NCBI GenBank assembly: GCA_017517305.1
Contig: JAFWZV010000021.1
Span: 1-64,000, forward strand
Length of the DNA: 64,000 bases
Source: Lachnospiraceae bacterium
GTDB taxonomy: Bacteria; Bacillota; Clostridia; Lachnospirales; Lachnospiraceae
Direction of reading: 5' to 3'
In this document: piece after piece, positions 14,654 through 23,655 of the stretch
Layout: every line of letters begins with the position of its first letter
Position numbering within the stretch: position 1 is the stretch's first letter
Translations under genes and position numbers: made by a program
Notes under the pieces: model-generated
Database searches by the model: none
The model's input: only the letters and a program-made list of their open reading frames with translations
Told to the model about the DNA's origin: nothing

Positions 14654-16258
14654 CTACACAGATTTCACATCAATAAATTTCACTCTTGGAATATAATCAT
14701 AATAACGACAAATGATCATTTCTAACCCCGAAAAACAATACTCTTCAAACGAAAAAACATCATCATATTGTTTAACAATAAAGTCCATTTTCTTCTTAAA
14801 TGTTTCGAAATCTTTTTCTGCCTCTATAGCTATCCCTTCTCCGGAAGCATTCATTGCCCAAGAATCATAAAACATCTTTTCTTCTGTACTTCTCTGAAAC
14901 CATACACATTTAGAAACCTTATCTAATTTCACATTTAGGAACTCTTGTATACTTTCATAAATTTCTTTATCGTCCATGTAGAAAATAATCAACAAATAAT
15001 ACCCCCACAATGCTGAAACATCATAAGTAACACTCCCTGATTTCATTTCTATTTCCATAGCTTCTTCAAAGGTATCCGAAGGTGCAGGAAATTTATTATG
15101 CAACATATAATGACTCATCAAAGTCTCGGTCTGAAACTTCACCAAATACGTCATCTCTTCTCTTCGATTAAAGTGGCATAATAATCTAAACAACATTATC
15201 ATAACATTAATACTGACATCATACGGTGCATAAACATAATACCCATATTCATTTATCAATCCAATAATATAATTTAATACTACTTTGGCTCTTTCTTCAT
15301 CCACGTCCAATAAATAATTTCCGTATGATGTTAAATAACCCAATATTTCATATAATAAAACTCTGTTTTCTACTACATTAAAATTTGGTAAAATTACCTC
15401 TTTTTTTACTACCCTCGCTATTTTGTCTACATAGTTCTCGTTCCACCCTTCATAGCATTTACAAAATCTATATAACCATTCTATTGATTGAATCTTGCCT
15501 AACAATTTCTTTTCAAACAGCAATTTCCAATACCTTATTATTACATATTCCGAAACCTCAATTGCAACTTTTGTATTCCCTACATTATTTGCATACTGAC
15601 AAATCATTTGACTTGCAAGAAACATTGAGGAACATGTTTTATTATATTTCTTTTTATTGCCCCCTACGGTAGCAATTTTTCCAATCATTAAATCGACAAT
15701 TTGTTCATAGTAGCTACTTCTATAATCTCCCTCGTCGATAAAATACAAGGCCTTTCTCATCAAGCTATGCATTTCTTTTTCAAACAAACATTCGTTGAAA
15801 TAATTAACCAATACTTCTTCTACAATATCATCTATTCCCATAAATTCAATCTTTATAGGAATTCCACTCCACTCTTGATTACTATTAACATAATTATTCC
15901 AATTTAACTTAATAGCTTCATCTTTTTTTCCATTGGTTGCTACAATTATTCTCACTTTCTTTGTGCGTTCTTCATATGTCAAAGAATTAATTGTCACATC
16001 TTTGATTTCATCCAGACTTTGTCTCACTGCATTAACGCTACCATCCCAGATTACTCTATCAATATCTCCCTGTTTAATAACCAATAGCAAAAGTTCTGCT
16101 TTATTATGCAACTGAATGTCAACCCCATACTGTCTATTACCTGTTTTGGGTTGATTATCGGCTATATATCCTTTTTGAGTAAATATTTCTCCGAGCAAAA
16201 TATCCAGTTCATCTTTTTCTTTTAATTGTGATATATATTCTTTAACTATTAATCGCAT
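14654..16258 (-). CDS. Unknown protein with a possible N-terminal restriction-endonuclease-like fold
   Basis: 534 residues, not recognised as a named family. The first ~90 residues (KGYIADNQPKTGNRQYGVDI at about 29-48, then LLLLVIKQGDIDR at 56-68) have the layout of Mrr/PD-(D/E)XK-type domains: a conserved YGVDI acidic residue (Asp47) followed by a beta-strand with Lys62. The usual Glu/Gln before the Lys is Val, so catalysis is uncertain. The remaining ~440 residues are helical and could be a solenoid sensor. The start overlaps the upstream gene by 17 bases, so the two are translated together. Strongly AT-rich codons and a defence neighbourhood suggest an anti-phage role, unproven. Confidence 0.55.
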   Translation of the reverse strand: MRLIVKEYISQLKEKDELDILLGEIFTQKGYIADNQPKTGNRQYGVDIQLHNKAELLLLVIKQGDIDRVIWDGSVNAVRQSLDEIKDVTINSLTYEERTKKVRIIVATNGKKDEAIKLNWNNYVNSNQEWSGIPIKIEFMGIDDIVEEVLVNYFNECLFEKEMHSLMRKALYFIDEGDYRSSYYEQIVDLMIGKIATVGGNKKKYNKTCSSMFLASQMICQYANNVGNTKVAIEVSEYVIIRYWKLLFEKKLLGKIQSIEWLYRFCKCYEGWNENYVDKIARVVKKEVILPNFNVVENRVLLYEILGYLTSYGNYLLDVDEERAKVVLNYIIGLINEYGYYVYAPYDVSINVMIMLFRLLCHFNRREEMTYLVKFQTETLMSHYMLHNKFPAPSDTFEEAMEIEMKSGSVTYDVSALWGYYLLIIFYMDDKEIYESIQEFLNVKLDKVSKCVWFQRSTEEKMFYDSWAMNASGEGIAIEAEKDFETFKKKMDFIVKQYDDVFSFEEYCFSGLEMIICRYYDYIPRVKFIDVKSV

Positions 16259-18095
16259 TTTTTCCTCTTTCTTTCAAATAGTTTGCTCTCATATAAACAT
16301 ATCTCATAGGATCATTTATAAAACATTTGGGTAATTCTGCTGAAAAAGTATTTCTTGCATACTCGCTTACATTATAATTATATTGTCCTTTTCTATGTGT
16401 CTGCAAGAATGCAAGTCGTCTACCATATTTCATTTTCCTAGAAGGAAAGAGATTGGCAAAAAACGACTGTTCATTGGCATTCTTTAATATTTCCTTGTTC
16501 TGCCGAGCTATAAACTTTCGATATACAATTTGTCTGTCAGTAGATGGCACAAAATCCTTATCTTCGTACCCTTTCCTTATTTTTTTGTCAAAAGTATCAT
16601 AATATTTAACAATATATTCTGCTAAAACCTTTTTATATACATTTTCATTGTCAATATGTTGTTTAGCTGCATCTACTAATGCACCTGGATAGTTAACAAA
16701 TATATTCTCTATACAATAGTCAGCAAAAAATTCATTATCTTTTACACATGCAGCTATTGCAAACACCAAATTTGCAATTTTCTTTTCCTCAATAATAAAT
16801 AGAAATATTCCTTCCAACAACAATAATGCATCTTCTTTAGAAACATCCATCTCACATAAATATTTTTCTAATTTCTCTAGCGACAATATTCGTCGAAACA
16901 TCTCTACCGACAAAAAGAAATCCGTATTGTTACCATACAAAAACTTATTCCACCATATATCAAATAACTCTTCTTGTTTATGATTCATCTTGACACTAGC
17001 TTGTGGTAAATATTCCAAATACTCGTCACCGTTTCCAAATCCATTTGTATCATACACCTTATACAACACATCCACAGCCTTAATCAAATTCTCATCTAGC
17101 ATATAGTCAACATAATAATCAATGGATTCCAATATCAGCCTATCCTTATCAAAAGACTTTTCTAGTATCTTTTCAATAATTTCTGAATACTCATTTACTC
17201 TTTTTATTCTATAATCTATCTCTTGAACACAAATTCTTTTTTCTTTAAGACTCCCATCCTTAACCCTTATTAATCTTTCCTTGACCTTGTTTCTATAAAG
17301 TACATTACTTTCATTTTCAATATATTGAATGTATACACCTATTAATTGCTCCCAATACTCCTGGTTCTCACTTAGCTGTTCTAACACTGCAAAATAATCC
17401 TCAAAAATCGTAGTATTATAATTCAGACTTCTACGCAACAAATGTATACCTGCTTTTTTACAATATGGTTTTTCTTCACCCATAAAAATACTCAACCACT
17501 TTTTTGCTATCACCTCTTTTGAGGGATATAACCCACCTACTAAATACCCTACCAAGCACTCAAGTGATTCCGAATAGTTTTTGAGATATTTTTCGAATAT
17601 TACTTCTTCATTATCTGTTTTTAAAATCAATGCACCATAGCTATGCACCAATCTTGATTTAGAACTGTCCTTTACAGAACCTATTATATCTAAAATAATA
17701 TCAATCTTATCAATGCAACAATCTTCTTCATATTCTAAACATTCTTCAACAAACGGCAAAACTTCTTTATGCATACTATACTCATATGCCTCTATTAACA
17801 ATTTATTCAAACTAATATGATGCTCGTTCTGTAATACATATCCTATATACTCACAAAGCAAATTATGTTCTGTAATAGTCTTCATAAAATCAATAATATT
17901 ACCACTATTATATTCTTTAATTTCAGTCATTTTAGCACGTGTCATAATACCCCAGCGAATATGACTCATCTCTGGTGTTCCATCAAACTCCTCAAAAATT
18001 TCATCAATATGCATTGACAACAATTCCGGACGTTCTTTAATTACATTATCTGCCTCTACAAACATCTTTTTGACTTTATCTAAATCATGTATCAT
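16242..18095 (-). CDS. Unknown large helical-repeat protein
   Basis: 617 residues, no recognised family. The sequence is nearly all amphipathic helix with many short Leu/Ile/Glu/Lys-rich segments, suggesting a HEAT/ARM-like or TPR-like solenoid. The C-terminal ~100 residues are more basic and aromatic (RQIVYRKFIARQNKEIL, SRKMKYGRRLAFLQTHRKG), which could bind nucleic acid. There are no membrane segments or NTPase motifs. It is the middle gene of a three-gene unit (18509 to 14654), 33 bp after the small upstream gene and overlapping the downstream gene. Its function is unknown; the setting suggests defence. Confidence 0.6.
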   Translation of the reverse strand: MIHDLDKVKKMFVEADNVIKERPELLSMHIDEIFEEFDGTPEMSHIRWGIMTRAKMTEIKEYNSGNIIDFMKTITEHNLLCEYIGYVLQNEHHISLNKLLIEAYEYSMHKEVLPFVEECLEYEEDCCIDKIDIILDIIGSVKDSSKSRLVHSYGALILKTDNEEVIFEKYLKNYSESLECLVGYLVGGLYPSKEVIAKKWLSIFMGEEKPYCKKAGIHLLRRSLNYNTTIFEDYFAVLEQLSENQEYWEQLIGVYIQYIENESNVLYRNKVKERLIRVKDGSLKEKRICVQEIDYRIKRVNEYSEIIEKILEKSFDKDRLILESIDYYVDYMLDENLIKAVDVLYKVYDTNGFGNGDEYLEYLPQASVKMNHKQEELFDIWWNKFLYGNNTDFFLSVEMFRRILSLEKLEKYLCEMDVSKEDALLLLEGIFLFIIEEKKIANLVFAIAACVKDNEFFADYCIENIFVNYPGALVDAAKQHIDNENVYKKVLAEYIVKYYDTFDKKIRKGYEDKDFVPSTDRQIVYRKFIARQNKEILKNANEQSFFANLFPSRKMKYGRRLAFLQTHRKGQYNYNVSEYARNTFSAELPKCFINDPMRYVYMRANYLKERGKNAINS

Positions 18096-18128
18096 CTCAT
18101 CAACTTCTTTCGATTGTTTTTACTAAAT

Positions 18129-18509
18129 TCACAATAGACTTCCCCATTCTTCTAATGAATAGTATTTTGTCAGCTTGTAGTGTGCTTCAGCAACAGCATT
18201 AAACATCATTTGATTTATATTTGCATTAACAGATACTGTAAAACCAAACGCTGATGCTTCTCTAATACTTGGTTTAAAAACTCCCATATATAAATCGCTT
18301 CCCTTTGAATTTTGCTTTAAACTCAAGTAATGAGCATCTTTTCTTAATTCTTCTTTCAAATTAGCATATTCATCCTTTATCCGAGATGCAGAAATGCAAT
18401 CATTTCCCTGTAGATACCTACCGATAACATCCTGAAGGTGTCCAACTCGTTCGATATAGTTAATCATCACTTTAGCCAATTCAGAATCCGTCATTTTCTT
18501 AAAATCCAT
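18129..18509 (-). CDS. Unknown 126-residue protein, first gene of a three-gene unit
   Basis: 126 residues beginning MDFKKMTDSELAKVMINYIE, mostly helical, with a more variable centre (KPSIREASAFGFTVSVNANI). No family is recognised and there is no membrane segment. AGGTGATAAG upstream of the ATG is a usable ribosome binding site. It may be a partner or sensor for the 617- and 534-residue proteins downstream. Confidence 0.6.
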   Translation of the reverse strand: MDFKKMTDSELAKVMINYIERVGHLQDVIGRYLQGNDCISASRIKDEYANLKEELRKDAHYLSLKQNSKGSDLYMGVFKPSIREASAFGFTVSVNANINQMMFNAVAEAHYKLTKYYSLEEWGSLL

Positions 18510-18589
18510 CTTATCACCTACTTTCTACTTGCCTGTTCTGCAGGCATTACCATTAGAAACATTCCTTTACATCAATAATATGCTATTCT

Positions 18590-19645
18590 TTACACTGTGT
18601 TTTTAAATATGCTTGCCAAATAATTTTGTGCTTGTTCACCGGAACCAATATGTGTTGAAGTTAATTCAATACCATCTTGAATCATAATCTCTTTTGCTTT
18701 ATTAAACTTACTTATAAAAAATTCTTTTGACAAATCAGATATCCGTTCTCCTTCTTTATATAGTATTGGCAATGCTTTTATTAGTGCTCCATATCCTGTA
18801 GTTTTTGTTAATATATATTCTCCGCTATTCCATTCTTTTGGATATACTTCTGATGCAGCACTAAAATAATTCAATAATATTTTTAAAATTATATTATCTT
18901 TTTGATTTGCGAAATAATCCCGAAAAATAAATTTACTATTTTCCTTTATTTTCTTACCATTCTTAATATTTATCATATCTTCTTGCGGAGTATTTGTTAT
19001 CATCCTCATCAAATATGTCACAAATGTTCCTTGTGATAAAAATTCCATTTCTCCATTTTTTCTTCCTAACATTTTTAATCTATTATAAAATGGTGATTTT
19101 TCACTCGAATTCATTATTCGTGCTATTTCATGACAAGTTTTATACGGACTTCTTTCCTCACTAACCTCAAACAAATCATAAATAAGTGACTTATCTACTT
19201 TTTTCTGATTACTATTTATTGTCGAAAAAACATATGCTTTCTCTTCTGCTGTAAGATCAAACATAACAGCTATCATCATTTCTGTTTCAAAACCTGTTGT
19301 CGCTTTAATTCCTTCTACTCTATGTTGTCCATCTAATATTTCAGCAATTATAACCTCATTGTTATAAGACATCTCAAATATTCCATTTATTGAAGATTCC
19401 TTCAATTCTAATATTTCATCACTATTTATTGCCAACACAACTGGCGTTGGAAAAGTAGCATCTGGATCTTCACAATACTTAGATATCTCTTTCACTCTTG
19501 TTTCTTGTAATTCTCTTTGAGTTCCAATATTATTTTTTCTTCTTACAACCTTTGAAATATCAACTAAATCTCTAGAATCAATTTTTCCGACATAGAAACA
19601 TCCAATAGGTTGGTTTATTTCAATTAACATCATTTTTTTTATCAT
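18590..19645 (-). CDS. DGQHR-domain protein (DndB-like)
   Basis: 351 residues. The diagnostic DGQHR motif is at 105-109 in EILDGQHRVEGI, followed by FSTINSNQKKVDKSLIYDLF, the second hallmark of DndB/DGQHR proteins. DndB represses and modulates DNA phosphorothioation genes, and other DGQHR proteins sit in varied defence loci, but no dndA/C/D/E gene is present here. The start overlaps the stop of the upstream membrane gene as ATGA (19642-19645), so the two proteins are made as a pair. Both follow the DpnII-like restriction operon within 15 bp. Likely roles are ParB/Srx-fold nucleotide binding or regulation of the modification system; unproven. Confidence 0.75.
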   Translation of the reverse strand: MIKKMMLIEINQPIGCFYVGKIDSRDLVDISKVVRRKNNIGTQRELQETRVKEISKYCEDPDATFPTPVVLAINSDEILELKESSINGIFEMSYNNEVIIAEILDGQHRVEGIKATTGFETEMMIAVMFDLTAEEKAYVFSTINSNQKKVDKSLIYDLFEVSEERSPYKTCHEIARIMNSSEKSPFYNRLKMLGRKNGEMEFLSQGTFVTYLMRMITNTPQEDMINIKNGKKIKENSKFIFRDYFANQKDNIILKILLNYFSAASEVYPKEWNSGEYILTKTTGYGALIKALPILYKEGERISDLSKEFFISKFNKAKEIMIQDGIELTSTHIGSGEQAQNYLASIFKNTV

Positions 19646-20199
19646 AACTTTATGTCTCCTTTGTCCGTTTCTATCTTATTTGTTATAACTGCTTCATTCT
19701 CTAATTCGTCCATTCTATCGTTTTCTTCCGACAAATACTCACTATCATCAAAGGTTCCTGTTATATCTTTATGCCTCTCCATTTTTCCTATGCAATACAT
19801 ATAAAAAGAAAACAACAAAGAAATAATCCCTATAATAATCTGTAATATATAATTTCCTTTATATTTTCCCAACCATAAAAAACATAATCCGACAATCCAT
19901 ACAACATTTAGCAATCCTGTTATTACCTTATATGTCACAAACATGCTTTTTTTATTCTCACGTTTATCAACCAGCATTTCAATAAAAACATCTGTACAAA
20001 AAGGTGCGCACAACGATACCGAAAAAGTGAACATTATACCTTCATAAAAAGCTTCCTTAATCATATTAAGTTCCCCCATAAGGAAACCTGCCCAAATATT
20101 AATCAAGCCAAATATTGCAACAAATATCACCCAAAATAGATACGTCTTTTCTCTCTTTACAACCATAATTGGTGCTAGCAGTTTTTTTACAAATTCCAT
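19642..20199 (-). CDS. Four-TM membrane protein paired with the DGQHR protein
   Basis: 185 residues. Hydrophobic segments lie at about 20-42, 52-70, 90-110 and 117-135, followed by a ~50-residue acidic cytoplasmic tail (FDDSEYLSEENDRMDELE). No family is recognised. It starts 15 bp after the DpnII-type endonuclease gene, with GGAG upstream, and its stop overlaps the DGQHR start. A membrane effector or membrane tether working with the DGQHR protein is a reasonable guess in a defence operon. Confidence 0.65.
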   Translation of the reverse strand: MEFVKKLLAPIMVVKREKTYLFWVIFVAIFGLINIWAGFLMGELNMIKEAFYEGIMFTFSVSLCAPFCTDVFIEMLVDKRENKKSMFVTYKVITGLLNVVWIVGLCFLWLGKYKGNYILQIIIGIISLLFSFYMYCIGKMERHKDITGTFDDSEYLSEENDRMDELENEAVITNKIETDKGDIKL

Positions 20200-20213
20200 T
20201 TGTCCGTTGTCTC

Positions 20214-21077
20214 CTATACAAACTCTTTATCCATAATCCCATTCTCCATGTCATCAATACTGTAAATAGTATCCATGACCTCGAATGTCTCTCTCAAATT
20301 ACCTCTTGCACTCTTCCAGCCAATCCCGTCCGTAAACCACACAAAGGTAAATCCATCTATAGTATCAGCCTCCTGCGAAAGCATTTTATAACTTCTTGCA
20401 GTTTCATTCAGTTTTGAGCCACCGCCACCATAGAAGTTTGTTTCGATACCATAAATCATCTTATCCGTCTTGATTACAAAATCGAATCTCTTAGCCGCCT
20501 TGCCTTGATTAGAAAGTGCAGATAAATCAATATTCCACTTTTCTTCAATGTCCTTAAGATACATTTCCTTAAAGTAAGTTGCATCCTTTTCAAATCCTGC
20601 TGCCATAATATACTTCTCAACCAAATCTTCCATCTGATGACCACCACGATTCTTGCGACCGTTAGAATCCAATCCGGTTTCGATACCCAAAGCATAATCT
20701 ACAAGATTATTTACCAAATGATTTGCAATCATATCAAACAATCCGGTCTTACGCATAAATACCTTGTACTGCTCTACACTATAATTCATCTTCTTGAAAT
20801 TATACAAGAATGCACCTTCTTCATCCTGTGCATAGATTTCATATCCTCTTACAGCAAGAAGTAACGGAACACATTGCAATGTTTCTGGATACTTTGTCAC
20901 TATTCTCTCAAAGTCTTCCTCTATATTTTTTGAACCTATCAAGGAGTTCAAAATATTCAATTCCACCTTGATTTCTTCTACATTTCTTACAACTTTTTCA
21001 AAGTCGATATAGTAATCATAACTTGATATACTTGGTCTGAATTTACTCAGCCATTCATCAAAATCTCTATTTGCCAT
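20214..21077 (-). CDS. dpnB: DpnII-family type II restriction endonuclease (GATC)
   Basis: 287 residues, the usual DpnII/MboI size. The family signature LDSNGRKNRGG is at 136-146; the likely catalytic centre is FDF (Asp199) followed by IETNFYGGGGSKLNE (Glu212), the variant PD-(D/E)XK site of this family. It cleaves double-stranded DNA at unmethylated GATC in characterised relatives. The start overlaps the stop of the second methyltransferase by 11 bases, and gene order dpnM-dpnA-dpnB matches the Streptococcus DpnII operon. Specificity GATC is inferred from family and partners. Confidence 0.88.
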   Translation of the reverse strand: MANRDFDEWLSKFRPSISSYDYYIDFEKVVRNVEEIKVELNILNSLIGSKNIEEDFERIVTKYPETLQCVPLLLAVRGYEIYAQDEEGAFLYNFKKMNYSVEQYKVFMRKTGLFDMIANHLVNNLVDYALGIETGLDSNGRKNRGGHQMEDLVEKYIMAAGFEKDATYFKEMYLKDIEEKWNIDLSALSNQGKAAKRFDFVIKTDKMIYGIETNFYGGGGSKLNETARSYKMLSQEADTIDGFTFVWFTDGIGWKSARGNLRETFEVMDTIYSIDDMENGIMDKEFV

Positions 21078-21870
21078 TTACTACCTTCTCCAATCTTCTC
21101 TTGGAAATCTCCAAGTACTCTTCATTTACTTCTATCCCAATAAACTTTCTGCCTAATCGCATAGCCTCTACCCCTGTAGTTCCGGAACCACAGAACGGAT
21201 CTAATATAACCTGCCCAACTTCTGTAGAAGCGAACACTATTCTTTCAAGCAGATACTCAGGCTTTTGTGTAGGGTGCTTGCCTTCCTTCTTTTCCGAACG
21301 TTTTGTCAATGAACCCCTCCACACATCTTTCATTTGGTTGCCATCATTTATCTCTTTCATTAATTGATAATTAAAAAAATGCCGAGACTTCTTTTCATTC
21401 TTCCTTGCCCATAAGATGGTTTCAGTAGAATGTGTGAAGCATCGACATGCTAAGTTTGGCGGTGGATTTGTTTTCTGCCAGGTTATGTTATTGATTATTT
21501 TGAAGCCTTCCTGCTCCAATGCCATACCAATCGAATATATATTGTGCAATGTCCCCGATATCCATATTGTGCCATTCGGCTTTAGTACTCTCTTACATAA
21601 CTTTATCCACTTTCTGTTAAACTTGTGTTTATCGTCCACACTGGTTCCACTTTTTGAAAGCTTATCCCATGAACCTTTATTCACCGAAACCATTTTTCCA
21701 CCCTGACAAGTTATTCCATCATTACTTAGAAAATAGGGTGGATCTGCAAATATCATATCTACAGATTCCGGTTCCATTTTTGTTAGAATTTTAAAGCAAT
21801 CACCTAATATCAGTTGTGATTCTTCTGTCTCGTAATATAATGGCACTTTCTTTGCAAATAAGTTTTCCAT
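21067..21870 (-). CDS. dpnA: DpnA-like adenine-specific DNA methyltransferase of the DpnII system
   Basis: 267 residues. Motif IV is DPPY at 43-46 near the N-terminus, and the SAM-binding motif I FCGSGTT lies near the C-terminus (about 222-228), the beta-class order seen in DpnA and MboIB. In DpnII the enzyme methylates GATC adenine also in single-stranded DNA, protecting incoming plasmids. A 13-bp gap separates it from dpnM, and its end overlaps dpnB. The system looks complete and intact. Confidence 0.87.
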   Translation of the reverse strand: MENLFAKKVPLYYETEESQLILGDCFKILTKMEPESVDMIFADPPYFLSNDGITCQGGKMVSVNKGSWDKLSKSGTSVDDKHKFNRKWIKLCKRVLKPNGTIWISGTLHNIYSIGMALEQEGFKIINNITWQKTNPPPNLACRCFTHSTETILWARKNEKKSRHFFNYQLMKEINDGNQMKDVWRGSLTKRSEKKEGKHPTQKPEYLLERIVFASTEVGQVILDPFCGSGTTGVEAMRLGRKFIGIEVNEEYLEISKRRLEKVVNGK

Positions 21871-21883
21871 TATCCCGACTCCT

Positions 21884-22717
21884 TTAATAGTTGCATATAA
21901 TTACTTCTTCTCCAACTCTATTGGATGCATCAGAATTAATCATACGCTTAACACTTACAACATCTATCTTGTAGTCTTTACCACCATACAACTCATTTAT
22001 CAAATCTGTGTTATGATTTGTAAGCATACAATAGCAACCTTTGGCTGTTAAATCGTCAAAAAGCTTTGATAATCGTTTATGACTTTCTATATCAAATCCT
22101 TCTTTTGTATATGACTCAAAAGAAGTTGGATTTAACGGTGCATAAGGACTATCAAAAAAAATAAAATCTCCCTTCTTTGCATCTTTGCAAGCTTCTTCAA
22201 AATCACCCTCAACAATAGTCACTCCTTGCAAATAAGCCGAAACATCTCTTATCAAACTCTCATCAATTGATACCCGTCGACTATTGTTATACGGAACATT
22301 AAACAAACCTTTTCCATTCACTCTATGCAAGCCATTAAAACAATGCTTATTAATAAACACAAACAATGCAGCCAATTCTACATCATACTCTGACTTCATA
22401 AGTTTATCATTATAATGTTGTCTCATTTCATAATAATACTTTTTTCCATCTTCCCACATTTCTGCGTCAAGCTTATTAACAGCTTTGATGAATTCGTCTG
22501 AATTATGGCATATCTGTCGATATGCATTAATCAAGGACTTGTTAATATCATTTATAAGTGCTTTTTTAGGCAACAGCTCAAATATCACTGCTCCGCCACC
22601 TACAAACGGTTCAAAATAATTATTAAATTCCTTTGGCATTCTCTCCTTAATCTGTGGAATCAGCTGTCTTTTTCCACCAGCCCATTTCACAAACGGAGCA
22701 ACATTCAAATTGTTCAT
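21884..22717 (-). CDS. dpnM: Dam/DpnM-type adenine DNA methyltransferase
   Basis: 277 residues, alpha-class order: N-terminal KWAGGKRQLI and FEPFVGGGAV (motif I, about 36-44), then the target-recognition region with HCFNGLHRVN, and motif IV at 189-192. Motif IV reads DSPY rather than the usual DPPY; the Asp and Pro-Tyr are kept, so activity is likely but the substitution is notable. It methylates the adenine in GATC. A promoter with consensus -10 lies just upstream, so it is the first gene of the DpnII unit. Confidence 0.88.
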   Translation of the reverse strand: MNNLNVAPFVKWAGGKRQLIPQIKERMPKEFNNYFEPFVGGGAVIFELLPKKALINDINKSLINAYRQICHNSDEFIKAVNKLDAEMWEDGKKYYYEMRQHYNDKLMKSEYDVELAALFVFINKHCFNGLHRVNGKGLFNVPYNNSRRVSIDESLIRDVSAYLQGVTIVEGDFEEACKDAKKGDFIFFDSPYAPLNPTSFESYTKEGFDIESHKRLSKLFDDLTAKGCYCMLTNHNTDLINELYGGKDYKIDVVSVKRMINSDASNRVGEEVIICNY

Positions 22718-22775
22718 TGTAATTCCTCTTAATCATTTCTATCAAAGATGTGATATCTTGTTTATGCATATGATT

Positions 22776-22804
22776 ATTATAAGATGAATTATATAAAATC
22801 ACAA
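22776..22804 (-). promoter_or_regulatory. Promoter of the DpnII-like operon
   Basis: On the minus strand TTGTGA (22799-22804), 17-bp spacer, TATAAT (22776-22781), about 59 bp before dpnM. It allows the modification genes to be expressed independently of the second restriction unit upstream. Confidence 0.65.
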
Positions 22805-22836
22805 TGAAAAGTTTTGAAATTCAAGACTTTCATTTA

Positions 22837-23550
22837 TCACTTTTGAAATACAAAAATGTACTCATGTGCCAGCAATAAAAACTTATTATCTTTCTTACTC
22901 CAATAAGCTGTAGAACGACAGTTATGCTGTTCTTTGATTATTATTTCCTTATTTAGAAAACCCACCTTTAAGAAGCATTCCATCACTCGAAACCCCAGTG
23001 GTATTACATTTCCATTTCGTCTTATATCGCCCAACATTACAGCACATATTTTACCTTTCTTCAATACTCGATAAGATTCTTCTGCAACCTTACCTATTTC
23101 GTATATAAACGCATCTATGTCCAACAAGGAAATATCTCCTTGAATATCTTTGCTATACTTAATTATATTAGCATAAGGTGGATGCGTACATATCATGTCA
23201 ATGTTATTATCCTTGATAAAATTTAGATTTGTAGCATCACCTTTTTTCGTATAGATTTTTGAATTTGTGCCACATTGGAATTGTAAATTTGCTTCAGACA
23301 TCGAAACAGATTGCGGATTGATATCAATACCTACCGCATTGCGATTGAGTAGTTTTGCCTCGACTAAGGTTGTACCACTACCCATAAATTGATCTAAAAT
23401 CCAGTCTCCTGGATTAGAATAGCGAAGTATCAGATTTCTGGGAACATATGGTGACCAATTCCCTCGATATTTCCCCGAATGTGTTGCCCAGCTACCTCTG
23501 TCTGGAAATGACCAGATAGTTGTTTTTTCTAGTTCAAAATTAGTTTGCAT
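22837..23550 (-). CDS. DNA methyltransferase of a second restriction-modification unit
   Basis: The start is the ATG at 23550 (MQTNFELEKT), preceded by AGGAGGT; the longer frame to 23619 lacks a ribosome binding site. 237 residues. Motif I FMGSGTT (55-61) comes before motif IV THPPY (122-126), and the opening TIWSFPDRGSWATHSGKYRG matches N4-cytosine/N6-adenine methyltransferases that pair with short-site endonucleases. The THPPY form is neither classic DPPY nor SPPY, so the base methylated is uncertain. It lies 106 bp behind a second DpnII-family endonuclease, its probable partner. Confidence 0.78.
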   Translation of the reverse strand: MQTNFELEKTTIWSFPDRGSWATHSGKYRGNWSPYVPRNLILRYSNPGDWILDQFMGSGTTLVEAKLLNRNAVGIDINPQSVSMSEANLQFQCGTNSKIYTKKGDATNLNFIKDNNIDMICTHPPYANIIKYSKDIQGDISLLDIDAFIYEIGKVAEESYRVLKKGKICAVMLGDIRRNGNVIPLGFRVMECFLKVGFLNKEIIIKEQHNCRSTAYWSKKDNKFLLLAHEYIFVFQK

Positions 23551-23655
23551 TATGCTACCTCCTGCACTTTTGCAAACCCTCTCCATAAATATATTAACCC
23601 CCTTTCCATTTGTGGTCAAGAATTCTTTTTGTCCATTTATGAAAATGGGATTATT

